Source: Cladocopium goreaui (lineage: Eukaryota; Sar; Dinophyceae; Suessiales; Symbiodiniaceae). Taken from it: a DNA stretch of 64,000 nucleotides. The DNA lies in assembly GCA_947184155.2 (NCBI GenBank), contig CAMXCT020001553.1:81654-145653 (forward strand). The letters are read 5' to 3'. Position numbers and translations under genes: made by a program. The notes beneath the pieces were generated by a model. The model searched no databases. It worked only from the letters and a program-made list of their open reading frames with translations, and was not told the DNA's origin. Positions 13,067 to 24,253 of this stretch are shown here, one piece after another. Numbering within the stretch: position 1 is the first letter of the stretch; each line of letters begins with the position of its first letter.

Positions 13067-16000
13067 CAAGCAGCTCTTGGCTAAAGGCATCTGCAAAGCT
13101 ACAGCAATTGTGCTGCAGCAGGTCGTATTCATGGGCGAGCCAGAAAGGTTTCATGGCCTGACAAAAGACCAGAACTGACACAACCAGATCATTGATGTTC
13201 TCAAATGGGTTTCATGCCGAAATCTGTCTAAGGTATCCTTGAAAAACAATTGCAACAATAATACCGCAAGGTATCCTCCATCTACCTCAACGCGATCACA
13301 AAGGTTTTGATTGTTGCGTGCGTTTTCATCCAAATATTTCAAGAAAATATATTATACAACAGGTTGAACCCTTCAAAAAGGTTTTACGGTTTTACTGAAT
13401 AAAGTGTCTGCAGCCAGATCGGATTAAAAGCTGCCACTGTGGCACTTGGGGATCTGCCCAGCGGCAGCAATCAAGATTCTTCCGGTATTCCGCAAACCGA
13501 GCATAGAAACCGTTTTCCGAAATTTTCCAAAGATGTGTGAGAAGCTTTTGGAAGAAGCCTTCACTAAGATCACTTCATGAGACAATGTGAACCACTAGCC
13601 GCTGTGGACCAAACTCTTGACCAGCAGGGATGGGGGAACAAAATGGGACAAGAACTGTCAGACACAACTCTACACTGTCCATATCTATACCATACCGGAC
13701 TGAAAAAATGCATTGATTGGTTTTATTCCCCACATCACTGTCTGGGGTTCTTGTTTTTCGCTTGGATCCCGCCGCTCCTCTTCCGGTTCCCGCCCCCGCC
13801 GCTCCCGCCGCTCCCGCCGCTCCCGCCGCTCCCGCCGCTCCCGCCGCTCCCGCCGCTCCCTCCTCCCACTTCTCACCATCAACTCATCACAGCTCCACTT
13901 CTCACCATCCACTCATCAATCACAGCTCCACTTCTCACCATCCACTCATCACAGCTCAACTCATCACAGCTCCTCCCACTTCTCACCATCAAGACTCATC
14001 ACAGCTCCACTTCTCACCATCCACTCATCACAGCTCAACTCATCACAGCTCCCAATCACAGCTCCACTTCTCCGCCGCTGGGCCGCGGCTGCCTTTCGCG
14101 TGGCTGGCGCAGCACACAGAGCCTCCTGGAGCAACTGCGGCGCGCGTGGCTGCCGCTGGGCCGCGGCTGCCTTTCGTAACACTCATCACAGGTCCACTTC
14201 TCATCACAACTCATCACAACTTATCACATCCCAACTCATCACAGTTCCACTTCTCACACCTCACTTCTCACACCTCACTTATCGCATCACAACTTCTCAT
14301 CACAACTCATCACAACTTATCACATCCCAACTCATCACAGCTCCACTTCTCACACCATTTCTCACACCTCACTTATCACATCAGAACTCATCACAGCTCC
14401 ACTTCTCACACCTGACATCACAAGTCCACTTCTCACACCTCACTTCTCACACCTCCCCGAAGTTCACATTAGGCTTAGATACATAAAGGCTTGACATGTG
14501 GGGTTATCCGGTCCTTTTATTTTTTATAGGGTCCGGAATTGTTTTGGTTTCTTTTCCCGGTTTTGCGATTCTTTTTTGGGGATTTCCTGTTCTGTCCATG
14601 TTCCTTGCTATTTGCAGCATTTTGGAGCTGGAACCTGCCATTGCAACTACCGAACCTCTCGTTTTCCATAGAATTTGCAACATGTTGGTGCTATTTGCAG
14701 CATTTTGGAGCTATTTCAACGGTATATGTGCTCGAACTGTAACATGCTAGTTTGCAACTAGGATTCATTTAGGGTTAGTCTTACGGTTGGTTTAGGGTTT
14801 CTGTTAGGCTTGGTTTCAGGTTTTTTCAGCGTTGGTTTTAGAGTTAGGGTCTATTTAGGATTTATTTAGGTTTAATCTAAGATCTATTTAGGTTTAGTTA
14901 AGGGCAGGATTAGGGTTGGTTTTGGGTTTACTTAGGTTTGGTTTAACATTTATCTAGGTTTGGTTTAGGATTAGGGTTGGTTTTAGGGTGTATTTAGGTT
15001 TGGTTTAAGATCTATTTAGGGTTGGTTTAGGATCTATTTAAGATTGGAAGATCTATATAGGTTGGTTTGGGATCTTTTTAGGGTTGGTTTTGGTGTTTAT
15101 TTGCGTTTGGTTCAGGATCTATCTAGGGTTGGTTTAGGACCTATCTAAGATTGGTTTAAGGTTTGTTTAGGGGTTGGTTTAGGATCTATGTAGGCCTTGT
15201 TCAAGATCTATTTAGGGTTGGTTTAAGGTTTATTTAGGCGTTGTTTAACATGTATTTGGGTTTGGTTTAGGATCTATTTAGGATTGATTTTAGGGTTTCT
15301 TTGGACTTGGTTAAGGCCTATCTTTAGTTGGTTTAGCGTGTGGTCAAGACACGTCCTACCCACCATACATTGGACATGAGGTGGTGAAATTCCTCACTTG
15401 ATTTCCGCTGTCAATTGAAGGAAAGCTCTTCGAAGTTGTTTCCGCTAAGAAAAATGCGTTCAAGCATTGACAACCAGGTGACAACCATTGTTAAGCATTG
15501 CAAGGCAACAGGAAACACACTCGGGCGCCTCTATGATCTTGTTTACCTCAATCTCACTCATCGATGTTGGACCCATGTTCACGCTTTGACGATAGATGTG
15601 TACCTCCAATGGAAGCAACCCAATGAAGCAAAGTTTGCTCCTGAAAGTGTGGAATGAAGATAGACATGTGATATGCCTAGAAATTGTATGGAATAAAATG
15701 AATAAAATGAATAAAATGAATACTCAAATTAGAATTCAAAGCACCAAACTCATATGTATGGATTTCTGTGCCACTGGGGCTTGCAAGGTGGTATTGACAG
15801 CCCTGCTTTGGCACCAAATCTTCAATCCTTCTTTGGGCCGTCTGTTAGTAGTCTTCTCCTGTGCCACTGACGCCTCTCCCATGGTTGCTGATGCTAGTAC
15901 ATCTCCAAACAACTTTTCTTCAGTCAGCCCTGCACCAGTCATGTTCTGTTTACCTCTTTCATTGTGGGTGAATGTGCTGTGCCCTGCTGTTTTGGGCTAG

Positions 16001-17989
16001 CTGACGCATCACCCCCTCATTGGCCAGACAGTAAATCATGGGAACATCTCCAATATGACAAACAGCGATACTTTGCTGCATGTTTTCCCATGCTTCCGGT
16101 ACTATCCAATCCTCTCTGATGCTTTCCTTTAAGTTACAATGCTACTGCCTGGGTTTGTTGGTTGCTGGACGATTTCAGAAGCTTTCCGAAGCGGATTTGT
16201 GCTTTCTTTGGCCGACCTGCCCTGTCTTGCCCTGTCAAACAAACCCTTTGCCTGCTCTTAGATTCTCCCTTTGCTTTCAAACAAAGCCACACCTCTAAAA
16301 AGATCAGTCTCTCGTTTGCATTTGTTATGATGTGTTTTCGTCAAATCCTGCTTATCCTGTGCTTTGTTGTATTTCATGGCATCCAATATGCCATGATACT
16401 GGCATTTTACATGCACCTCCTGTCTACCTATTTGGTGTGGCATATTGATGCATGCATTTTGTATCCATGCTTTGATAATGTGCTAGCATTTCACGAGCTC
16501 CAAACTATCCAGCTACCAGCTAATTGTTCTTTGGATGCCTAAATCCGTTTTTTGGATTTGAATCTTAGCTCAGTTCAGCACATCTTGCCTGTTACCTCGT
16601 ACTGCGAAGTTCAGAAGACGTGGCGGCTTTCTCCCATGTCTGCACCAAGGAATTGGAAGTTCAGGCGGGCCGTGTTTCTGGAGGAAACTGTCCAGAGCGG
16701 GTGGTGGGGCTTCGTCTTCGTCAAACGTGTAATTAATGCAAATGCTAAACGGGGGTGGTGTCGATTGCCGACCTAAGTCTACCTAAGTTTCTAATCCAGG
16801 CAGGTTAGTTTTTGATTCGTGATTCTTGGTTTGTAGTTTGGTTTCTTACCCGTGGACTTCAGTCTTAGCTTTTTACAGGTCTTCTTATCATTCAGTCTCA
16901 TTCAGAGATTCTTACCTTCTGATTCATTTGGGGGTAGTTTCTGAAATCATGTGTTTTGATGTATTTTGCATGTGATCAGCTTCTGCTTCTTCGTTTGCTT
17001 CTGATTCTGGGGTTGTTGCTCTCCCATTGTCTCACATGCAGTCACCCCGACTGTACATAAGTGACTCAGTCACCCGTCTGATCCTTTCCGATTCAAGCCT
17101 GCAATGCACGTCTGTTCCCTCTTTCGTTTTCTGCATCAAGGTGCTGATCAACGGGGGGATCTGCCCTGCCGTCTCTCCTGTCATGCTTCTCCTATTCAGG
17201 TCCCATTCATCTACCCGACCTATCCTTCCGGACCTATCCTTCGTGCTTTCACTTATCTTTATCGTTTGCCTGGTCACCTGCTTGATGGTGGTCTTTTTTG
17301 CATACGAGTTATTTGAACTGCTCTGGAAGTGGGCGCACTTCGTGTCGACGAGGCTCTGCTCGTTCAACACCCTCACATCCATATGACCATTCATGACCTA
17401 AGCTGAACAAGAGCGCAACACACATTTCGCATTAACCTAAGTGACCCAAGTGACCTAAGTGAAACAAATGCTTGGCTGCGTCAAATCTGTACAAAATGTT
17501 TGCGGGCTCGCGCTTGAAGAGATAGGGGTTGACAAAGCTCAAGACTTGGTCGTCATTGACCAAATCAAATATCTCAATGTTCAGCTCTGTGGATGCATCT
17601 TCCCAAACAAAATTTCTGCCCCTGTAGTTAGGGTGTATGGAGGTATCGGTCCACAAACTTCCAAATCAGCCAAGATGCCGTAGACCTCAACCGCCGCGTG
17701 AAATGCCCCCATGTTAAGTAGTTTTTTGCCCACTTTGTTTGCAGTTAGCCAGTCCCTGTTCAAGTCGTAGATGTTGATGAATACCTTAGGTCCGGCTTAG
17801 GTCATGCTGTCATGCTGTCATGCTCCACCGGGAACCCTTTCATGGAGAATCCACTGAGCAAAGAACCAATTGGGATACAGTGCCCTTGATTGTATTGCAT
17901 TACTGAGCACAGTCAACAGGAGCTTGGAAAGATCAGTGTACTTCGGAGGCTGCAATTGAGGTCCAGGCAGTACATCTTTCCAGGTCTTC
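13067..17989 (-). CDS. PPPDE-fold (deSUMOylase-type) peptidase-like gene, several exons, incomplete
   Basis: PPPDE proteins are papain-like thiol peptidases, several of which act on SUMO or ubiquitin conjugates, with a His from the first half of the domain and a Cys from the second. Readable minus-strand exons: about 17989-17836 (KYTDLSKLLLTVLSNAI, ends ILHER), 17784-17679 (VFINIYDLNRDW, GAFHAAVEVYG with the candidate His), 17621-about 17586 (AEILFGK, the usual xEWxFG position) and 13157-about 13067 (EYDLLQHNCCSFADAF with the candidate Cys). The first three join in phase. Donors are GT, GC, GC and GA. The middle of the domain (usually RESIxMGxT) was not located between 17.5 and 13.2 kb, and start and stop are unknown. 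It lies on the same strand inside the large urease intron. It could be an intact nested gene or a decaying copy. Confidence 0.7.
13785..13862. repeat. 9-bp CCGCTCCCG minisatellite
   Basis: About eight perfect copies of a 9-base GC-rich unit; in translation it gives PPL or RRE repeats on the two strands, which accounts for the long overlapping frames here. Confidence 0.9.
13866..14460. repeat. TCATCACAGCTCCACTTCTCACC minisatellite with a GC-rich insert
   Basis: About 600 bases of 20-30-base units built from TCATCACA, GCTCCACTTCTCAC and CATCCAC. It is interrupted at 14071-14178 by a GC-rich segment bounded by two direct copies of CCGCTGGGCCGCGGCTGCC (14073 and 14154). Confidence 0.88.
14755..15345. 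repeat. Degenerate TTTAGGG-like (telomere-like) array
   Basis: About 590 bases dominated by TTTAGGGTT, GGTTTAGG and GATCTATTTAGG variants in one orientation. The Arabidopsis-type repeat TTTAGGG is the telomere repeat reported for dinoflagellates, so this may be a decayed interstitial telomere tract or a T/G-rich satellite convergent on it. It lies in the urease intron. Confidence 0.75.
15959..16128 (-). CDS. Unidentified exon-like open stretch inside the urease intron
   Basis: The minus strand is open for 56 codons from about 16128 to a TGA at 15959, reading IREDWIVPEAWENMQQ and then GDVPMIYCLANEGVMRQL. The residue mix is protein-like. A GC donor after the codons for AQNSR would avoid the stop. 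It may belong to the PPPDE-like gene, whose known exons flank it, or to a separate gene. No family is recognised. Confidence 0.35.
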
Positions 17990-18379
17990 CTCAGAAATCA
18001 CAAGCATCTCACAGCAACAAACTTACCAACACTCGAGTCAACGTAGAAGAAACGTAAATTCACTGAGATAGCATGACAGAAGTTGCGGCATGTCAAAGTC
18101 GTTTGTACTGTCTTGCTTGAGTTCAACATGTCATGTTTGAGAACAAGAGGCATCACAAAAATCGGAGGTCAATGCAGTACAACACTGCCAGCCCGAAGCC
18201 AAGGTTGTGTTGTAATAGTTATAAGCAGAGACAACAACTGCAAGTGGTTGCAAGCAAGGGACACCAGAGAACACTGGGGGCTAGATGAAAAATCAAGACT
18301 ACATGGTCCTGCCTGGCCTGACATATCCTGACGCCTGACGCTTCATTTTATCCATTTTGATGCCTACACGGGCCTACAC

Positions 18380-18485
18380 CACATTCAACGGATGCCAATC
18401 CTCCGGCGATCTGCTTTCTTCTGCTTTCTCTCGCACTTTCGGAAGGACGGCTCGCTCTTTCGAAAACTCGCTCTTCAATGCTTTA
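18380..18485 (-). CDS. Unidentified exon-like open stretch, candidate upstream exon of the PPPDE-like gene
   Basis: A charged minus-strand frame reads LKSEFSKERAVLPKVREKAE and then SPEDWHPLNVV before a stop. It lies 400 bases upstream of the first recognised PPPDE-gene exon on the same strand. Another open stretch at about 19226-19140 (FDYANRRWFREHK) lies further upstream. Both are assigned only by position and composition. Confidence 0.25.
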
Positions 18486-19229
18486 GGCTATGTAACATCC
18501 TCTGTTGAAATTAATCCCAAAAGTTACAGGTAACCTTGAGCTGGCCCCATATCCAGTGTATTTCCATGGCCGAGAGGCACAACCTGCGTCGACATCGTGC
18601 TCCTCGGCAAACAGAGGGTGCCAAATGGTCTATGTTCTCTTTTTTCTCCCAAGAATGCCATGGTTCAGTCTTGTTCCACCAATTCTTTGAATTCCTGAAA
18701 AACTCTATCTACAGCCTTGAAACAAAAACATCCTGGGGATGTGTAATTAGATAGTGAGAGAATATATGCACATGATTTAAGTAGTTGCAAGTTTGAAGGG
18801 TTCCAACCTGTTTCAATAGTTCAACCCCCAGAAGCTCATAGTCCGGTGTTGGGTAAAGCCATCTCAGGTGCAAGGCTCGCAAGCACAATCTGAATATCCA
18901 TTTCCCATGGCGGGCAATGAAAACAGTTTAAGCACACAGCCTCTGAGCCAACAGCTAGAGCAGCTACAGGTTCATAGAGGCGCACGTTGAAATACCACTG
19001 GTGTTCCTATCTGTTTGTTCCTACACTGGTCTGGTTTTGTTTCACGGCCTCGCTCTTGCGCGTCGGTCAGCTGCTCAATTGTGCAATCCCTATTGACTGA
19101 TCGAAAATTTTGAGAACGAATAGTGCAAGTCAAGCCTCTTCTGTGCAAGTGAAGTCTCCAGGGAATCTTGTGCTCCCGAAACCATCTTCGATTTGCATAG
19201 TCAAATCTGAGTGCCCATAAACTCATTTG

Positions 19230-21980
19230 ATTTATGGATTTGGCACAGACTCATCTTGGGTCCAACGGCCTACGTGCTCTACACCATCCTTTCTTAAAGA
19301 GTCCGGGTCTTTGTGGGAGTGCGCTTTTTGGTAAGTTTTATGTATTGAATAATGTAGAAAATGAGTCACTTCAAACATCTGTTTATGTTTGTCTTACTTT
19401 TGAGGCGTACCAGTTATAGAGCTGTAGGAATATATATATATATATGTATATCTATATATATAGGTATGTATTGTGTAAGAACTTTTGGCTTCAAGTCTTG
19501 TGTGTATACGGTACATATCCAAATTTGTACATCATGCAAAAATAAACTACAAGGACCTGAAAGCAAACCCGTCAATCAGCTGGGAAAATTTGGCTTGGTA
19601 GAAATATGCTGTAATGCAGCCATTTTTGCTATGAAATATTGTATGGAATCAATGAATATCAAAGACATGGAATTCAATTTTGACCGGCTGCGCCACGCTC
19701 AACGATAGGGTGGTGTTTGCTTCTATGCTGCATGTCTTTATAAATAGCAAAGCATGAACAAGAGGAAGCAATACTTTTGATTGACAGGAGATTTCATTTT
19801 GTTTCCAAGCGGTATTGCATCTTCTTGACAGAGTTTCCTGCATCTTAAAGAGATAATGAACGTTTTATAAGGATAAGCATGCTGTTCTCTTCCAAAAAAA
19901 ATGGTGCTTCTTTAACACAGTATCAACTCAGATTATAAAGGCACAGAGCGGGCAACATTCCTTTGATAAAGTGCATCATTACTGTGAAGCAGGGTCCTGA
20001 CATGTGCACAGCATTCCTTTAGAAAGAGTGCACCATGTCTTCCATATATTTTGGAACAAATATGGTATGTCTTCCATAGAGATAGTACTATTTCAGATAA
20101 GGGTAGCGTCTCTCTAAGATAAAAATTTTAATGTACACGTTACTTTTTCAAGAGTGCGGCATTCCTTGAACAAAGTACTTGATGATTTCATGAAATATAT
20201 TAGCTTGAACAATGGTGTTTGGCAATCTCCCTTCGACAAAAGAAACAACATTCAAATGGAAAAATATAACATCATTTTAAGATAACATAATTCACTATAT
20301 GATATGTTTTTGGAGCATGTTGATTGTTTTTACATGTATACACAGTATTGCTTTCAAAAGTGTGTGGCATTCCTTTGAGAAAGTAGCCTTCAGGACACAC
20401 AGCAGTCCTTGTGAAAGAAGAGTATGGCATTGTTTAAGTTCTTGTACTAAAGGGAACCTTTTCATATATATATATGTATAGCAAACCCTTGGAAAGAGGG
20501 TGATGTTTCTGTAAGAAAGTGCAGTATGACTCCATGGAATGGTCATTTGAACAAGAATAATATTCCTTGCAGAAAGTCAAGCATTATTTTGAAAAGGTAT
20601 TCTTCAATAAGCAGTTGCACTTTAAGAAATCATTGTATTCCTTGAGGACAGTGTGGCATGCCTTTATGCAAGTTTCCTTGAAAAAGATGCAATATTGTTT
20701 TCCTTTGGTGACACTCCTTGCTTAGAAAAAAATGGTCCCTGCGAACCCAGTAGACCGAACAGTGCAGCAGGCAGGAAAAGATAGGAACAGAGAAAAAACA
20801 AAAAATATTGGAAAAAATATAAAAACAAATATATATATATATGTATATATATATATATTTAGGGACTCTTGTCTAGACCCCCCTCCTCCAAAGAGTTTGG
20901 ATTTTGTTTGTTTAATGCGTGTTTTTTGCTTTTTTGTTGTTTTTTGTGTTTTTGTTTTTTCCAATGTTTTTTTTGGTTTTTGGGGTTTCGTCCTCCTCCA
21001 AAGAGTATGGAAACAATTTGTGGGGCCACCCGTCAAAGAGTATGCAAGTAATTTTTAGGGGTCTGTGTCAGATTCTTATGTAAGAAGGCATCTGGGAGTG
21101 CAGTAAAACCTCTCAAAATATTATCTTAAATCATGGGAAAACTGCACTCCCAGGAGGTCCCGTTCTGTTCTCAAACCAGTCACTGGTTAGGTAGACTATC
21201 TGGGTACGGGTCGAATGAGTAGTAGCAAATGTGTATGTATATACTTATATATATATGTATCATAATATTATTTTATGTCGTTCCCTGCTTCTAGAATTTT
21301 GACTCAGGCCTGTCTGTTCTCTGCATTTTCAAATCAAGTGCGCAAACCACATGGATAACTCCAAGTTGTTCAAAAGGTGTTCATCAGTTCATCGGAAAAA
21401 ATGCACGGTGCGAGACCGAGGTCTTGGTTCTTTGCTTGAGCATGTTTTCCTCCAATAATCCCACGGCTTTTCCAGAAAATACCTTGCAAGACCGTTCCAG
21501 AACGCACTTCGCTTTACCGCTTTACATTTATATAAGATCACGATGCTATCAGAAAGCTTGATATTGTCAAATAGAAGTAGACCTATCTTGACGAAGACTT
21601 GCGTTTTCCTTCTCTGAATTTCTGCCTATTCAATCTGAGCCTCCACGCCCTTCAAGGCCAAGCCTAGATCTCCATCCAGATTGCCTTAGTGCATCCATAA
21701 ATTCCGAGATACAAAAGTCCAAAATTAGGAGGTTTTGCAAGTTTGATTGCAGGCGAAACCGCAACATTGTCACACGTCCTTCCAGTCAATGAGGGCAATC
21801 AAGTTCTCATGCAGTTTCAAGCTACCCAGACCTGCATGACTGGATCCTTCAAACATGCTACAACTAGAGGAAACAATTTCTTGTCAAGAGAAGAGCAATC
21901 GAAGCAATGCTCCACGTCTTCAAGGGCCTGTCGAAATGAGCAACCAAACAAACCTATCAAAAAAAGAATGTCAGTGAGCC
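19230..21980. other. Intron sequence with degenerate dispersed motif
   Basis: No gene is recognised. From about 19900 to 20720 a diverged unit containing GGCATTCCTTTGAnAAAGTG recurs at irregular 50-100-base spacing. TA-rich tracts lie at 19430-19462 and 20828-20860, and A/T homopolymer-rich sequence at 20780-21000. Confidence 0.5.
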
Positions 21981-22008
21981 AGTCTGTCAACTTTCCTTAG
22001 CTTAAAGC

Positions 22009-24222
22009 AGATTGGCTGATGCACTGTGAGCAGCTTTGTTCCATCCGGAAAGGTTGCTTCCACCTGCTAAGATTGCAGTCACAGTGGCAGCTCCAGTGGG
22101 GTGCCCTCTCAAGACTACCTTCAAGCCTGGACGACTAAAACGACTAAAATCCACTTGGAACCCTCATGACATAGACTGCAGCAGTTACAGTATTGGTCTG
22201 CTAGCACATCACCAAAAATAAAGCATCCTCGAGAGTGGCTGCAACTGCGAGTCATCTGGAAAATTCTGACCTCTGATAGTTTTCATGCCCAAGCTCTACA
22301 TGTTGTCCTCAATTGACATGAACACAATGATTTGTATTTGCGTCCACGTGAAAACATGCATTGCAGCAATCTGCAACACTTTACGATGTGAGTGAATGTG
22401 CATGTGGGGCAAGTAGCGCAAGAAGGAACGTGATCACAGACCTCAAACCCAAGCCACCAAAAAATAGTATGTGCGACAAGGGCAATAAACTATAAACAGA
22501 TATAAACAGCATGTGAGTAGAGAACCTACTCAGCCACACTGAATCAAAGAATACATGTTGCTTTGCCAACTGCTTTGCTTTGCTGGTTTCAAACAGGTTT
22601 CAATTTATTGAATTTGACTGAATGGGTGTAGGAAATGTGTAGACTCTATGCCTATATCCGTCTATGCCTGGCCCTGCCTGCACATCTGGGATGAGTTTCT
22701 CGACACCTGGTAGCACCTGGCAAGAGTTCAACAGGCAAATGAAAAAGAAAATCGAAAAAATAGAAAAAGTGCAATGGATATAGTACGGTTGAAGTACGGT
22801 TGTAGGGGAGTTTAGAATTGTTTAGATATGCTTGGACAAGTACAATATGCTTCAATCGACTCACAAGTGTCACACCAGCTTGGAATCGAGTGACCAAAAC
22901 TTTAAAACACGCCGAACCACCTGCCGGCGGCCCAGCAATTGCTTGCCCAAATCCATCAGTGTTGCAACAGACTCGCCATCTCGAATAAACCTGGAAGAAA
23001 GATGCGAAAAGAGAGGGTTTGCGGCAGAAAGGGAACTCGGATTGAAATCATCAGGAATCTGGAATAGACTGGTCCAAAGTATTTCCCAAAACCTTCTCGG
23101 GATTTTCTAATTTGATCCCCAGAATGTGTTTCATGAACCTTATCAAGTTTGTTCATCCCTAGTCCAGGTGTGATAGTAGAATTGTACACTAGGTATCCCT
23201 TTGAAAGACAAGTAGTTAAGTAGTTGCAGACTTAGTTGCATATATGAAAGGTTTGTTCAATACACGGAAATCAGCCAGCCTGCCGAGGTGTCTTGTCAAT
23301 ATTGTTTGCAACTCTACGTGAAGGTTTTGCTGTGCTTAAGTTGCTCTAGCTATGGATTCCTTTTTGTCTGGCTTGAACCACCCCTGCCTCCCCATCCCTT
23401 TCCTCATCTTTCCAGTTTCTGTTTTTTTTCTGCTCTTCCTTTTTTGTTTTGTCTTTCTTCACTCCGCTTCTCTTCTCTTCCTCTCATCAGCCTCCTGTAC
23501 CCTCCTCTTTCTTACCCTCCTCTCCACCAGGTTCAATGTATTGAAGCGACTTGATGAGAAAGAGAGCTATACATAGCTATACAATATCATAAAATTTAGT
23601 CATAGAGATGGACGAGTACAGGTTGCAAGTGGTCCCCCAACGCACCAAATCAAGAAGCCACCAGTGCAAAAGAACTTACTCTGAGAATCGTGCCAACAAG
23701 GATGTCCCACTCCCAAAAAGAAGCAAACTGAAGAGAGACAGATGAGAAAAAAAGTCTTGAGTACGTCTTGAGTACGTCTTGAGTACGTCTTGAGTACGTC
23801 TTGAGTACGTTGGCTTGTGCTTCCATAACACCATAACACAAGCATTGAAAAGAAGAACGCATAGTCCACTGAGGTGACCAATACCGGCGAATGTCAAGAC
23901 ACACCAAAGTAGGCTAAGCGGCTAAGCGGCTAAGCGGCTAATCAACCATCTTGGTATATCTTGGTATATCTTGGCATGGCGGTAGAACATGACTGTGGAG
24001 CAAAAGGACTTCCGCCTGTACAAAATTCCTTACTCTCTATGAACGCATTAACTGTCATTAAGTTCTGCAAATACGACATTTACAAATATTTACAACATGT
24101 ATTTCATACCTGCACGGACCATAAATTCATCGAATATGCAAATGTCCTATCCTAGACGCACTCTTCAGGCAGCTTACACCTCTTGAAAAATCGTGTGTTT
24201 AATATGCATGCTATTTATATAC

Positions 24223-24253
<31 letters not shown>

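Noticed and set aside
13577-14486. Overlapping 200-257 codon plus-strand frames
   Set aside because: They are made of the 9-bp and TCATCACAGCTCCAC minisatellites; all three frames are open.
17432-17590. Open minus-strand frame ELNIEIFDLVNDDQ after the PPPDE exons
   Set aside because: It overlaps, in another frame, the exon that gives AEILFGK in phase with the PPPDE domain; it may be coincidental or part of a longer exon, but it cannot be used together with that exon.
21640-21800. LYLGIYG followed by a GA donor, a candidate for the missing urease LALYG exon
   Set aside because: No suitable acceptor or in-phase start was found, and the exon before it is phase-compatible with direct joining to the linker exon.
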